From Desulfitobacterium_A nosdiversum (GTDB taxonomy: Bacteria; Bacillota; Desulfitobacteriia; Desulfitobacteriales; Desulfitobacteriaceae): 64,000 nt of DNA. The stretch is taken from positions 1,302,001 through 1,366,000 of the forward strand of contig NZ_CP172056.1 in NCBI RefSeq assembly GCF_049860565.1, in the 5' to 3' direction. The position numbers were made by a program, and so were the translations under genes. The notes under the pieces were generated by a model. The model ran no database searches and was not told where the DNA came from. It was given only the letters and a program-made list of their open reading frames with translations. Shown one piece after another: positions 8,392 through 17,053 of this stretch (positions are counted from its first letter, which is position 1; each line of letters begins with the position of its first letter).

Positions 8392-8474
8392 GCGGGAGTG
8401 GCGGAACTGGCAGACGCACTGGTTTTAGGTACCAGCGGGTAACCGTGCAGGTTCAAGTCCTGTCTCCCGCACCA
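8392..8474 (+). tRNA. tRNA-Leu (anticodon UAG)
   Basis: The acceptor arms GCGGGAG/CTCCCGC are perfect. The anticodon stem CTGGT/ACCAG encloses TTTAGGT, giving TAG. A short variable arm, the T loop GGTTCAAGTCC and an encoded CCA complete it. Confidence 0.95.
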
Positions 8475-8486
8475 ATATGAATGATG

Positions 8487-8536
8487 AAATCCTCCTTCTA
8501 ACCGTTTTGAAAGAAACGAAAAAGGAGGATTTTTTA
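8487..8536 (+). terminator. intrinsic terminator after tRNA-Leu
   Basis: AAATCCTCCTT pairs with AAGGAGGATTT around a 20-odd-base loop, followed by a T run. Confidence 0.8.
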
Positions 8537-8583
8537 TGTCTAATATTCTAAGCCCCAAATAAGTAAACATGTACTCAATAAAA

Positions 8584-9039
8584 CTATAACGGTTTTACAG
8601 GTACACATATTTCGCATAAATTGTTGTTAATCATATCACCAGCGTATCTTTCTATAATCGGTTTATTGTCAATTTCATATCCATTGTTTTGTAAAGCTGA
8701 AAAAATTTCTGCCCATGCTTTTTGAATTTCTTCTGCTGTATGTTTGACTTCGCATATAACATATTTTCCACCAGAAAGTTTACTTTCGCAAATTGATGCA
8801 TCAATTGGATAATCCATAGAAATGACAATACATGCATCATATCTGCAGTTTTCAGGAAGTGTTGTTTCAGGGTTATCTTGTGGAATCCCGAGTATTATTG
8901 ACGATTCAGTAAGCAGATTTTTCTCCACAGCCCATTTTTTTAACTTTTCCATTGCTTGAATATTGGCGGGACCATATGGACCAACTTGTCGCACATATGC
9001 AATACGATATTTTGGAAGAGTTTCGACTTTAATATGCAT
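8584..9039 (-). CDS. GyrI-like small-molecule-binding protein
   Basis: A 151-residue stand-alone GyrI/SbmC (AraC effector-binding) domain. Typical features are the opening VETLPKYRIAYVRQVGPYG, the central LPENCRYDACIVI strand and GGKYVICEVKHTAEEIQKAW. The catalogued roles of this fold are binding of hydrophobic drugs or inhibition of gyrase; some hydrolyse small lactones. There is no DNA-binding domain. It starts at ATG 9039 with GAAAGG upstream. It is monocistronic, and its upstream side faces the 276-bp palindromic element. Confidence 0.85.
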   Translation of the reverse strand: MHIKVETLPKYRIAYVRQVGPYGPANIQAMEKLKKWAVEKNLLTESSIILGIPQDNPETTLPENCRYDACIVISMDYPIDASICESKLSGGKYVICEVKHTAEEIQKAWAEIFSALQNNGYEIDNKPIIERYAGDMINNNLCEICVPVKPL

Positions 9040-9145
9040 AGTTTCTTTTTCCTTTCTCTAATAATATCTAATACATTTCGAATGCTATCATGATATAAAA
9101 ATATAATCATTTGTTTTTTTTAAAATTGATAAAAATAAGTAAAAT

Positions 9146-9421
9146 GGGACTGTTGCAAAACGTATGGTCGTGTAGTTTCTCGCATATCCGCTCACTCAGG
9201 CGCTCCGGGACTGGTTCACTTTGCCTTCGTAGCAGCTCCGCCAAACCTCTGGGCAATACCCGATGTGAACCTGTGGCTGCGCTACGCTACGAAAGCCTTG
9301 TTCACCTGCACGTCCCTCCACGAATCATTCACTTCTATGCGAGAAACTACGCTTTCGGGTCTTTTGCAATAGTCCACAATTATTGTGCGCACGAAAAAAG
9401 AGCTTGTTTTGCAACAGCCCC
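9146..9421 (+). mobile_element. 276-bp palindromic MITE-like element, copy 1
   Basis: The ends GGGACTGTTGCAAAAC and its near-complement GTTTTGCAACAGCCCC are terminal inverted repeats of a type used by several transposase families. An inner perfect 15-bp inverted repeat (9172-9186 with 9336-9350) and further nested pairs (GGTTCAC/GTGAACC, CTTCGTAGC/GCTACGAAAG) would fold the whole element into one long hairpin. It encodes no protein. A second copy of exactly the same length lies at 37449-37724 with about 14 differences. No target duplication is visible; the flanks AAAAT/ATTTT extend the inverted repeat instead. Confidence 0.85.
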
Positions 9422-9441
9422 ATTTTATTATGTCAAAGACT

Positions 9442-9702
9442 TTACTCAATCATTTCAATAAACAGTCTAACAAGTTCGGGATCAAATTGAGTTCCGGAGC
9501 ATCGGTTGATCTCTTCAATGATCTTTTCTTTGCTTAAGGCTTTCCGATAAGGCCGGTCATTACTCATTGCATCATAAGCGTCAATGAGAGATATTATCCG
9601 ACTTTCCAAGGGAATCTGCTCACCTGACAGGCCGAACGGATAACCTGTGCCATCCCATTTCTCATGATTGTGCTGCACTTGCTGTTGCTGTTCAGCAATT
9701 TT
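9442..9702 (-). pseudogene. HD-GYP domain remnant (C-terminal fragment)
   Basis: In frame on the minus strand, HEKWDGTGYPFGLSGEQIPL followed by ISLIDAYDAMSNDRPYRKAL and SGTQFDPELV is the last third of an HD-GYP phosphodiesterase. The reading frame is closed upstream by TGA (9703-9705), and no HD-containing part exists upstream. A GTG at 9678 could only give 78 residues lacking the HD dyad. The 276-bp element begins 20 bases beyond its stop. It is most likely debris of a duplicated or disrupted gene. Confidence 0.75.
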
Positions 9703-9787
9703 TCAAGATGCATGTTATCGAAGGCTTTTTTCTCGGAGTAAAATATTTACTGGGAAAATAGTTATTCGCATGTATGATAGTTCTCTA

Positions 9788-9834
9788 AATTCGAATACTA
9801 AACAAGAAAAATTATCCTTGTATTCGAAGGGGGT
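9788..9834 (+). promoter_or_regulatory. inverted repeat overlapping the nifJ ribosome binding site
   Basis: TTCGAATAC (9790-9798) is perfectly complementary to GTATTCGAA (9820-9828), 21 bases apart. The right arm abuts the Shine-Dalgarno AAGGGGG before the GTG at 9843. It could be an operator or an RNA hairpin touching the RBS; which one is unknown. Confidence 0.5.
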
Positions 9835-9842
9835 TCTATTGC

Positions 9843-12800
9843 GTGGCACAAAAGATGAAAACAATGGATGGTAACCAGGCTGCTGCTGAAGCGTCGTATG
9901 CCCTGACTGAAGTCGCAGCCATTTTTCCGATTACACCTTCATCACCCATGGCAGAAGGCGTTGATGAATGGGCAGCTCATGGTAAGAAAAATCTATTTGA
10001 TCAGCCCGTAAGAGTGGTAGAAATGCAATCAGAAGGAGGCGCTGCCGGGGCAGTTCATGGTTCGCTTCAGGCTGGTGCATTGACAACGACGTATACGGCT
10101 TCTCAAGGGCTGCTTTTAATGATTCCGGAAATGTACAAAATGGCGGGGAATTTAGTGCCTGCAGTATTTCACGTGAGTGCACGTGCTTTAGCCACAAATG
10201 CGTTATCTATTTTCGGAGATCATCAGGATATCAATGCATGCCGGCAAACGGGGTTCGCTTTATTATGCTCAAATAACGTTCAAGAAGCCATGGATCTGGG
10301 TTTTATTGCTCATCTATCCGCAATTAAATCCCGGGTGCCCTTTTTGCATTTTTTTGACGGGTTCAGAACATCTCATGAGATTCAAAAAATCGAGGTTACT
10401 CCTCACGAAGAAATTGCTAAGCTTGTCGATCATCAAGCCATTCAGGAATTTCGAAACCGAGCTTTAAATCCGGAACATCCTGTCTTAAGGGGAACTGCAG
10501 AGAATCCTGATATATATTTCCAAGAGCGTGAGGTTTCGAACCCGTTTGTTGAAGCTGTTCCCGATATTGTTGAGAATTATTTTAAAGAATTTAAGAAAAT
10601 CAGCGGGCGTGAATATCATCCTTTCGAATATTACGGTGATCCTCAAGCGGAGAATATCATTGTAGCGATGGGTTCCGTCTGCAATACTGCGGAAGAGACC
10701 GTCGATTATCTGCGGGTTAAGGGAGAAAAAGTCGGACTGCTCAAAGTACATCTCTATCGGCCGTTTTCAAAGAAATATTTCTTTGATGTTTTACCCCAAT
10801 CCGTAAATAAAATAGCCGTTCTTGACCGCACGAAAGAGCCCGGCTCAACAGGGGAGCCGCTCTATCTTGACGTTTTGCAAATGTTTAATCATGAGACGAA
10901 GAAGCCCGTTATTGTTGGCGGACGGTATGGACTCGGTTCAAAAGACACTACTCCATCCCAGATTATGGCTGTTTTCGAAAATCTAAAACTGGATCAGCCC
11001 AAAGATCGATTCACGATCGGAATTATTGATGACGTCAGCCATACTTCTTTATCGATTAACGAAATTGCAGATACTACGCCAGAAGGAACAATCAGCTGTA
11101 AATTCTGGGGACTGGGTTCTGATGGAACGGTCGGCGCGAATAAAAGCGCCATTAAAATCATTGGCAACAATACGGATCTTTTCGTTCAAGGGTATTTTGA
11201 ATATGACAGTAAAAAGTCCGGCGGGACGACAATTTCTCACCTGCGCTTTGGGAAGAAACCGATTAAATCGTCTTATTTTGTATCTGATGCTGACTATATC
11301 GCTTGCCATAACCGGTCATTCATCTATAATTACGACCTCCTCAAGGGCTTAAAAAAGAATGGAACCTTTGTTTTAAACTGCCCCTGGCGGCCTGATGAAG
11401 TCGAAGATCATCTTCCGGCCCTGTTTAAACGCTATATTGCAAAAAACAATATCAATTTCTATATTATTGATGCTATAAAAATTGCCGGAGAGATCGGGCT
11501 CGGCGGCCGGATCAATATGGTTATGCAAGCGGCCTTTTTTAAATTGGCGAATGTCATTCCGGTTGATGATGCAATTCGCTACTTAAAAGAATCGATTCAG
11601 CTGGTTTATGGCAAAAAAGGTTCCAATATTGTAGAAATGAACCAAAATGCAGTGGATCGCGGCATTGAAGCTTTACATAAAGTTGAGGTTCCCGCTTCTT
11701 GGGCTGATATTGAAGATGAGAAAATGCCGATTAAGAATGAACCTGATTTTATCAAGAAAATCCAACGTCCTATGGCGGCACATGAAGGAGATAACCTTCC
11801 AACCAGTGCTTTCGTGGGAATGGAGGATGGGACGCATCCACTGGGAACGACCGCATATGAAAAACGGGGGATTGCCGTTTATCTTCCGGAATGGCAGATC
11901 GATAAATGCATTCAGTGCAACCAATGTTCCTATGTATGCCCGCACGCCACGATTCGTCCCTTCCTGCTGGATGAAGAGGAGTATGCTAAGGCTCCGGATA
12001 CCTTTAAAACAAAGAAGCCTGTCAATAAAAAGTTGGAAGGTTACCATTACCGGATTCAGGTGGCTCCTCTCGACTGTACGGGGTGTGGCAACTGCGCGGA
12101 TGTTTGCCCCGCACCGGGTAAAGCCCTTGTGATGAAGCCTGCGGATCATGAAATCGAGATGGAAGCAGAAAACTGGGAATTTGCCATGACGGTCAAAGAA
12201 AAACGCGATTTGATCGACGTGAAAACGCTTTTCGGAAGCCAACTGGCCCAGCCGCTTTTGGAATTCAATGGAGCCTGCCCGGGCTGCGGCGAGACCCCGT
12301 ATGCTAAACTGATAACCCAATTATTTGGAGATCGCATGATCATCGCTAATGCAACAGGGTGTTCTTCTATCTGGGGCGGAAGTTCTCCCTCGATTCCTTA
12401 TACCAAAAATGCGGAGGGAAAAGGGCCGGCCTGGATGAACCCGCTCTTTGAAGATAATGCTGAGTTTGGCTATGGTATGTACATTGGTTCAAAACAGATT
12501 CGCACCAAGCTCGCAGATCTGATGCGCCAAGGGTTGGAAAGCTCAATTTCCGAGAATCTAAAACAGGCCTTCCAGGAATGGCTCGACAATATGAATGATG
12601 GCGAAGGATCTAAAAAAGCCTCTGCTCAGGTACTTGCAGCCATCCAAAAGGAAAATGCTTCAGGCCAGCCTCTTCTTACGGAGATTATGGCTCGGAAGGA
12701 TTACCTCATCAAGCCTTCGGTTTGGATCTTTGGCGGAGACGGCTTTGCCTATGATATCGGCTACAACGGACTGGATCATGTCATTGCCAGCGGAGAGGAT

Positions 12801-13367
12801 GTCAATATCTTCATTATGGATACTGAAGTCTATTCAAACACGGGCGGTCAATCCTCAAAAGCGACCCAAACGGCCGCTATTGCTAAGTTTGCTGCGGGTG
12901 GAAAGAGAATTCGTAAAAAGGATCTTGGGCTCATGGCCACGACGTATGGTTATGTGTATGTTGCACAGATTGCGATGGGGGCCAATATGAATCAAACGCT
13001 CAAAGCTCTTGCCGAAGCAGAAAGTTATAAAGGGCCATCCTTAATCATCGCTTATGCTTCATGTATTAACCACGGGATAAAATCCGGGATGGGTACAAGC
13101 ATGTATGAAATGAAGAAAGCGGTGGATGCAGGGTATTGGCATTTATGGCGGCATGATCCGCGTTTGAAAGAGCAGGGTACAAATCCGTTTATCCTCGATT
13201 CCAAAGAACCTAAAGAGTCGTTCCAAGACTTTTTGAAAGGTGAGATCCGTTACTCCTCACTTAAAACGGTGTTTCCGGAAATTGCCGACGAACTCTTTGC
13301 AACCGCTGAAAAGCATGCTCAGGAAAAATATCAGACTTTGAAACGTATGGCGGAAATGCAGTATTGA
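9843..13367 (+). CDS. nifJ: pyruvate:ferredoxin (flavodoxin) oxidoreductase
   Basis: A 1174-residue homodimer-type PFOR. It oxidises pyruvate with CoA to acetyl-CoA and CO2, passing electrons to ferredoxin, and is central to anaerobic energy metabolism. Domain order matches the single-chain enzyme: N-terminal pyrimidine-binding domain with FPITPSSPMAE (about 30), the CoA/gamma region (430-620), a 2x[4Fe-4S] ferredoxin insert with CIQCNQCSYVCPHA (about 688) and CTGCGNCADVCPAPGK (about 744), the proximal-cluster cysteines ACPGCGETPYAK (about 810), the TPP motif GGDGFAYDIGYNGLDH (about 963) with MDTEVYSNTGGQSS, and the last cluster cysteine in ASCINHG. All key residues are present. The GTG start has a strong AGGGGG upstream. 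It is followed by a 60-residue companion gene. Confidence 0.97.
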   Translation: MAQKMKTMDGNQAAAEASYALTEVAAIFPITPSSPMAEGVDEWAAHGKKNLFDQPVRVVEMQSEGGAAGAVHGSLQAGALTTTYTASQGLLLMIPEMYKMAGNLVPAVFHVSARALATNALSIFGDHQDINACRQTGFALLCSNNVQEAMDLGFIAHLSAIKSRVPFLHFFDGFRTSHEIQKIEVTPHEEIAKLVDHQAIQEFRNRALNPEHPVLRGTAENPDIYFQEREVSNPFVEAVPDIVENYFKEFKKISGREYHPFEYYGDPQAENIIVAMGSVCNTAEETVDYLRVKGEKVGLLKVHLYRPFSKKYFFDVLPQSVNKIAVLDRTKEPGSTGEPLYLDVLQMFNHETKKPVIVGGRYGLGSKDTTPSQIMAVFENLKLDQPKDRFTIGIIDDVSHTSLSINEIADTTPEGTISCKFWGLGSDGTVGANKSAIKIIGNNTDLFVQGYFEYDSKKSGGTTISHLRFGKKPIKSSYFVSDADYIACHNRSFIYNYDLLKGLKKNGTFVLNCPWRPDEVEDHLPALFKRYIAKNNINFYIIDAIKIAGEIGLGGRINMVMQAAFFKLANVIPVDDAIRYLKESIQLVYGKKGSNIVEMNQNAVDRGIEALHKVEVPASWADIEDEKMPIKNEPDFIKKIQRPMAAHEGDNLPTSAFVGMEDGTHPLGTTAYEKRGIAVYLPEWQIDKCIQCNQCSYVCPHATIRPFLLDEEEYAKAPDTFKTKKPVNKKLEGYHYRIQVAPLDCTGCGNCADVCPAPGKALVMKPADHEIEMEAENWEFAMTVKEKRDLIDVKTLFGSQLAQPLLEFNGACPGCGETPYAKLITQLFGDRMIIANATGCSSIWGGSSPSIPYTKNAEGKGPAWMNPLFEDNAEFGYGMYIGSKQIRTKLADLMRQGLESSISENLKQAFQEWLDNMNDGEGSKKASAQVLAAIQKENASGQPLLTEIMARKDYLIKPSVWIFGGDGFAYDIGYNGLDHVIASGEDVNIFIMDTEVYSNTGGQSSKATQTAAIAKFAAGGKRIRKKDLGLMATTYGYVYVAQIAMGANMNQTLKALAEAESYKGPSLIIAYASCINHGIKSGMGTSMYEMKKAVDAGYWHLWRHDPRLKEQGTNPFILDSKEPKESFQDFLKGEIRYSSLKTVFPEIADELFATAEKHAQEKYQTLKRMAEMQY

Positions 13368-13395
13368 TAGAAAACTATAATAGGAGGAATTAACT

Positions 13396-13578
13396 ATGGC
13401 TGGAGCCGAAGAGAATCAATCCAAGGAAAAGTTTTTAGCCAATCCGATTGAAAGACACGACACTGCTGCCTGGAGGGGGCATATTGAAAGCACAAAGCCC
13501 GAGTCCAATGTTCCTATTCCCAGCGAAGAATCAGTAATCGAAGCTAAGGAATGGGTAGATACAAATTCACTGTCTTAA
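13396..13578 (+). CDS. small DUF3787-like protein
   Basis: A 60-residue soluble protein with a perfect TAGGAGGA ribosome site. The blocks KEKFLANPIERHDTAAW and VPIPSEESVIEAKEWVD resemble the short clostridial DUF3787 family, some members of which have been reported on spores. It lies 28 bases after nifJ and before a strong terminator, so it is probably read from the nifJ transcript. Any functional tie to PFOR is untested. The family assignment is from memory of the TAAW pattern. Confidence 0.7.
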   Translation: MAGAEENQSKEKFLANPIERHDTAAWRGHIESTKPESNVPIPSEESVIEAKEWVDTNSLS

Positions 13579-13586
13579 TCCAGAAG

Positions 13587-13618
13587 ATCCCCGAGCAAAA
13601 TCTGTTCGGGGATTTATT
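13587..13618 (+). terminator. intrinsic terminator of the nifJ unit
   Basis: ATCCCCGA (13587-13594) pairs with TCGGGGAT (13606-13613), followed by TTATTTC. Confidence 0.85.
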
Positions 13619-13770
13619 TCTCTGACAATCTTCTTTTCTTGCTCATTTGAGCGAAATTAGATAATATAAAAGATAAAATAAGATAACGTATTTTGCGATT
13701 TCCTAATTTAGGGTTAAAATGTAGGGGAAGGGTTTGCTCTTTAAGGGAAAATTCAAAGGAGGATTTCGGA

Positions 13771-14937
13771 GTGGGCAATTTGCGAGTTATCGTTTTCTCG
13801 GCAACGTTTGGTGCTGGTCATGTACGTGCTGCTGAAGCAATTATTGAAGCTATACGGACCAAAAAGCCTTCTGCGGAGATTACCCACGTTGATTCTGTGG
13901 CTTTTTTAAGCAAGACCTTAAATAAAGTCATCAAGGGCACATATATCGAGCTTATTAAACATACGCCCCGCCTATGGGGGAAATTTTATTATCGGACTTC
14001 TAAAATCCCCCCGGACTCTGTGCTTCAGCGATTTTTAAACGTTTTAGGACGACACGAGTTCTTTGACTATATAGAGGGGCTTCGTCCAGATGTTATTATT
14101 TGTACCTATCCTACGATTGCCGGAGTTCTTGCTCAACTTCGCTTGCAAGGATTATTGCAGGTTCCAATTGTTACTGTAGTTACGGATTATGCAGTCCATA
14201 GTCAATGGATTCATCCCGGTGTGGACTTATATATTGTGGGAAATGATGACGTTTTTCAGGGACTTGTCAATCGGCAAATTGATCCTCAGCGTATTAAGAT
14301 CACGGGCATTCCCGTAAGCCCTCGTTTTGAACATCCCTTGAATCGGCAGGAAATTCTTAAGCAATATAATCTTTGTTCCGATCAACCGATTTTTATGATC
14401 ATGGGCGGTGCTTATGGTGTTTTGGGCGGAGCTAAAAAGGTTTGCCGAATCTTAGCGGATTCGGAGGTTCCCGTCCAATCTCTGATTGTTTGCGGGCGGG
14501 ATGAAAAGCTGTATAAGTCTTTGGATGGAATTGTTGCTGAAGCTAAAAATCCGATTTATCGGTTTGGATATGTGCGTAATGTCGAGGAATTAATGACGGT
14601 GTCAGATGTCATTATAACCAAAGCGGGTGGGTTGACGGTTTCAGAAGCATTAACCAAGCATCTTCCTTTATTAATCTATAAACCAATTCCTGGGCAGGAG
14701 GATGAAAATGCCCACTTTGTCCAGCGAATAGGTGCAGGAAGAGTTATGAACAATGAAGAAGAATTAGAAGAGACGCTTAAGCATCTTTTGAGGTATCCTG
14801 AGGAAATTAGCCAAATGTGCGCTGCAGCAGCGAAGGCTTTACCTGGAAAAGCAGCGGAGAAAGCGACAGATTATATTTTTGGGCTTATTAATGAAGATTT
14901 ATCAGGAAATGTCCTATTACGTCAGATGAAGTCTTAA
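13771..14937 (+). CDS. MGDG synthase/UgtP-family diacylglycerol glycosyltransferase (paralogue 1)
   Basis: A 388-residue GT28-type glycosyltransferase. It starts VIVFSATFGAGHVRAAEAI (the monogalactosyldiacylglycerol-synthase N-terminal glycine/histidine loop) and has the C-terminal donor-binding region IMGGAYGVLGG...VCGRDEKLY and TKAGGLTVSEALTKHLPL with PIPGQEDENA. It probably makes glycolipid from diacylglycerol and a UDP-sugar at the inner membrane face. The frame is open from a TTG at 13693, but the GTG at 13771 is preferred because AAAGGAGGA lies just upstream and the conserved domain starts right after it. A close paralogue lies at 28263-29447. It is followed by a carbonic-anhydrase-like gene 21 bases on. 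Confidence 0.88.
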   Translation: MGNLRVIVFSATFGAGHVRAAEAIIEAIRTKKPSAEITHVDSVAFLSKTLNKVIKGTYIELIKHTPRLWGKFYYRTSKIPPDSVLQRFLNVLGRHEFFDYIEGLRPDVIICTYPTIAGVLAQLRLQGLLQVPIVTVVTDYAVHSQWIHPGVDLYIVGNDDVFQGLVNRQIDPQRIKITGIPVSPRFEHPLNRQEILKQYNLCSDQPIFMIMGGAYGVLGGAKKVCRILADSEVPVQSLIVCGRDEKLYKSLDGIVAEAKNPIYRFGYVRNVEELMTVSDVIITKAGGLTVSEALTKHLPLLIYKPIPGQEDENAHFVQRIGAGRVMNNEEELEETLKHLLRYPEEISQMCAAAAKALPGKAAEKATDYIFGLINEDLSGNVLLRQMKS

Positions 14938-14958
14938 GTCGAGGGAGTTAGAGGAGAA

Positions 14959-15513
14959 ATGAAGCGTTTAATTCCAGTTCAATCTGAAGAAGATATATTC
15001 CCGGAATATCGCGGTACGGCAATAGGCAGGTTAATTGAATATCATAATTTGAATAAACCTTATCCTAAATATACCAGTGCTGAAATACTGATCGGAATGT
15101 GTATGGACAATCGCAAGTCATTAAAGATTCCCGACAATTTTGCGTTTATTCTAAGGTCAGGAGGAGGCAACCTTCGTTATAGCGAATTTAAAGTATCGTA
15201 TGCAGTATCAATCGGAGGAGTTAAAGCGATTGCCCTTATTGCCCATAATCACTGTGGGATGGTGAATTTAGCCGTCAAAAAAGAAGCGTTTATCGATGGG
15301 CTTGTGGACTCCGGTTGGGAAAGAGATTTCGCCGTCGAGCATTTCAACCATTTTGCTCCGTTATTCGAAATCGGAAATGAGATCGATTTCGTCTTATCTG
15401 AAGCGGCGAGATTACGCAATCGATATCCGCATATTTTAATTGCACCGCTTTTCTACAAAATAGAAGATAATCAATTGTATCTTGTTCGCGAGAATAATAA
15501 AAAAGAAGAGTAA
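14959..15513 (+). CDS. beta-carbonic-anhydrase-like protein
   Basis: A 184-residue protein. The zinc-site pattern of beta-class carbonic anhydrases is visible: CMDNRK (Cys ligand plus the Asp-Arg dyad, about 49-54) and HNHCGM (His and Cys ligands, about 96-101). The usual RNAGN segment is changed to RSGGGN, and the whole is short and divergent, so activity on CO2/bicarbonate is likely but unproven. It shares a transcript with the upstream glycosyltransferase (21-base gap, GAGGAG site). Confidence 0.75.
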   Translation: MKRLIPVQSEEDIFPEYRGTAIGRLIEYHNLNKPYPKYTSAEILIGMCMDNRKSLKIPDNFAFILRSGGGNLRYSEFKVSYAVSIGGVKAIALIAHNHCGMVNLAVKKEAFIDGLVDSGWERDFAVEHFNHFAPLFEIGNEIDFVLSEAARLRNRYPHILIAPLFYKIEDNQLYLVRENNKKEE

Positions 15514-15546
15514 TTAAGCGAAAAACTTAAGCATTAGGGTTTAAAC

Positions 15547-15575
15547 TTGATTTTAAGGAGGTTGTTTGGTAGAAT
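15547..15575 (+). promoter_or_regulatory. sigma-A promoter of tig
   Basis: TTGATT (15547-15552), 17 bp, TAGAAT (15570-15575). It leaves a leader of roughly 150 bases before the trigger factor ATG. Confidence 0.6.
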
Positions 15576-15729
15576 GATCAGGTAAATTTATCAGTATAGA
15601 CGAATTTTCCAAGTTTGCCCAGCTCAATTTTGGGATAGACTAAACAAAGAAACGTGTAACTGCACTTCGCCGGACACCGGACAAAGGCTGATTACATATA
15701 TTTTTAATGAAGTTTAAGGGGGAGCACGC

Positions 15730-17013
15730 ATGTCAGTTAAGATGGAGAAAATTGAGAAAAACACGGTTGAACTTGAAATAACCGTAGGCTCAGAAGAGTT
15801 CGGTGCGGCAGTAGCGAAAGCGGCGAAGACTCTTGCTCATAAAGTTAATGTTCCTGGCTTCCGCAAAGGGAAAGCACCGCGGTCAATTGTTGAGCGTTAC
15901 GTAGGAACACAAGCTCTTTATAGCGATGCAGTGGATGACGTAATTGGGCCTGCATATTCTAAAGCTGTTGTGGAAACAGAGATTCAACCGGTAGATCGTC
16001 CAGAGGTTGACCTTGTCCAAATGGAAGAGGGAAAAGATTTAGTTTTTAAAGCGAAAGTAACCGTTAAACCGGAAGTTGAACTTGGGGAATATAAAGGTTT
16101 AAACGTTGAGAAAACAGCAGTTTCTGTAACTGATGAGAACGTCGAAGAAGAACTAAGACGTAAACAGGAGCAATATGCTAAGGTTTTGACGCTTGAAGAG
16201 GGGACTGTAGAAAATAAAGATACTGTGACAATCGACTTTGCAGGATCTGTCGACGGTGTTCCTTTTGAAGGCGGTACGGCTGAAGGTTATGAGTTGACGA
16301 TCGGCTCGAGTACGTTCATTCCCGGTTTTGAAGACCAGTTGATGGGAGCCGAAATTGGCAAAGAAGTTGACGTTAACGTGACTTTCCCCGAAGAATATCA
16401 TGTTGCTGATCTTAAAGGAAAAGATGCGTTGTTTAAAGTTACGGTGCATATGATAAAAAGAAAAGAGCTGGCTCCCATTGATAATGAGTTTGTAAAAGAT
16501 GTCAGTGATTTTGAGACGCTTGATGAATTGAAAGCGGATATCCGTGAGAAACTGATGAAAGCAGCAGAACAAAATGCTGAAAATGAATACCGGAATGCTA
16601 TTGTTGCCAAAGCAGTTGAGAACGCAAGCGTTGAAATTCCCGATGCAATGATCAATAACCGAATTAGTACGATGGTTAAAGATCTGGAACAAAACCTCTC
16701 TTATCAAGGGTTGGATCTGGAAACCTACTTCCATTATCTTGGAACCTCTGAGGAAGAAATGAAAGAACGTTTCCGTCCGCAGGCAGCAGAAAATGTAAAA
16801 ACAGAACTTGTTTTAGAAGCTGTCGGTAAAGCAGAAGGAATTCAGGTTACTGAGGAAGAAGTAAATGAAGAGTTAGTAAAACTCGCCGAACGTTATCAAA
16901 CCCAAGTTGAAAATTTGAAGCAGGCCCTTATTGCTCGTGGAGAACTCAACCTGTACAGTCAGAGCCTGATATCTGAGAAAACCGTTAAATTTTTGGTTGA
17001 GCAAAACGCGTAA
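15730..17013 (+). CDS. tig: trigger factor (ribosome-associated chaperone and prolyl isomerase)
   Basis: A 427-residue chaperone that meets nascent chains at the ribosome exit tunnel. The N-terminal ribosome-binding signature GFRKGKAPRSIVE is at about residues 44-56. The FKBP-type isomerase domain covers about 150-245 (DTVTIDFAGSVDGVPFEGG, IPGFEDQLMGAEIGKE), and the helical C-terminal substrate-binding domain fills the rest. The length is standard. GGGGGAGCAC precedes the ATG. clpX follows after 40 bases; clpP, often found between these genes, is absent here. Confidence 0.97.
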   Translation: MSVKMEKIEKNTVELEITVGSEEFGAAVAKAAKTLAHKVNVPGFRKGKAPRSIVERYVGTQALYSDAVDDVIGPAYSKAVVETEIQPVDRPEVDLVQMEEGKDLVFKAKVTVKPEVELGEYKGLNVEKTAVSVTDENVEEELRRKQEQYAKVLTLEEGTVENKDTVTIDFAGSVDGVPFEGGTAEGYELTIGSSTFIPGFEDQLMGAEIGKEVDVNVTFPEEYHVADLKGKDALFKVTVHMIKRKELAPIDNEFVKDVSDFETLDELKADIREKLMKAAEQNAENEYRNAIVAKAVENASVEIPDAMINNRISTMVKDLEQNLSYQGLDLETYFHYLGTSEEEMKERFRPQAAENVKTELVLEAVGKAEGIQVTEEEVNEELVKLAERYQTQVENLKQALIARGELNLYSQSLISEKTVKFLVEQNA

Positions 17014-17053
17014 CTTGAGTGTGAGGGGAATCCTGCGCTAGAGAGGTGAGAGG

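Noticed and set aside
9111..9461. A 116-codon open frame across the palindromic element
   Set aside because: It crosses both terminal repeats and encodes a Cys/Arg/Ser-rich sequence with no domain; the element copy at 37449 does not preserve it.
11673..12320. A 215-codon minus-strand frame inside nifJ
   Set aside because: Opposite-strand shadow of a strongly conserved gene with all PFOR motifs in the other frame.
15514..15729. A possible riboswitch in the 216-base leader before tig
   Set aside because: No known aptamer signature is visible; only a sigma-A promoter could be supported.
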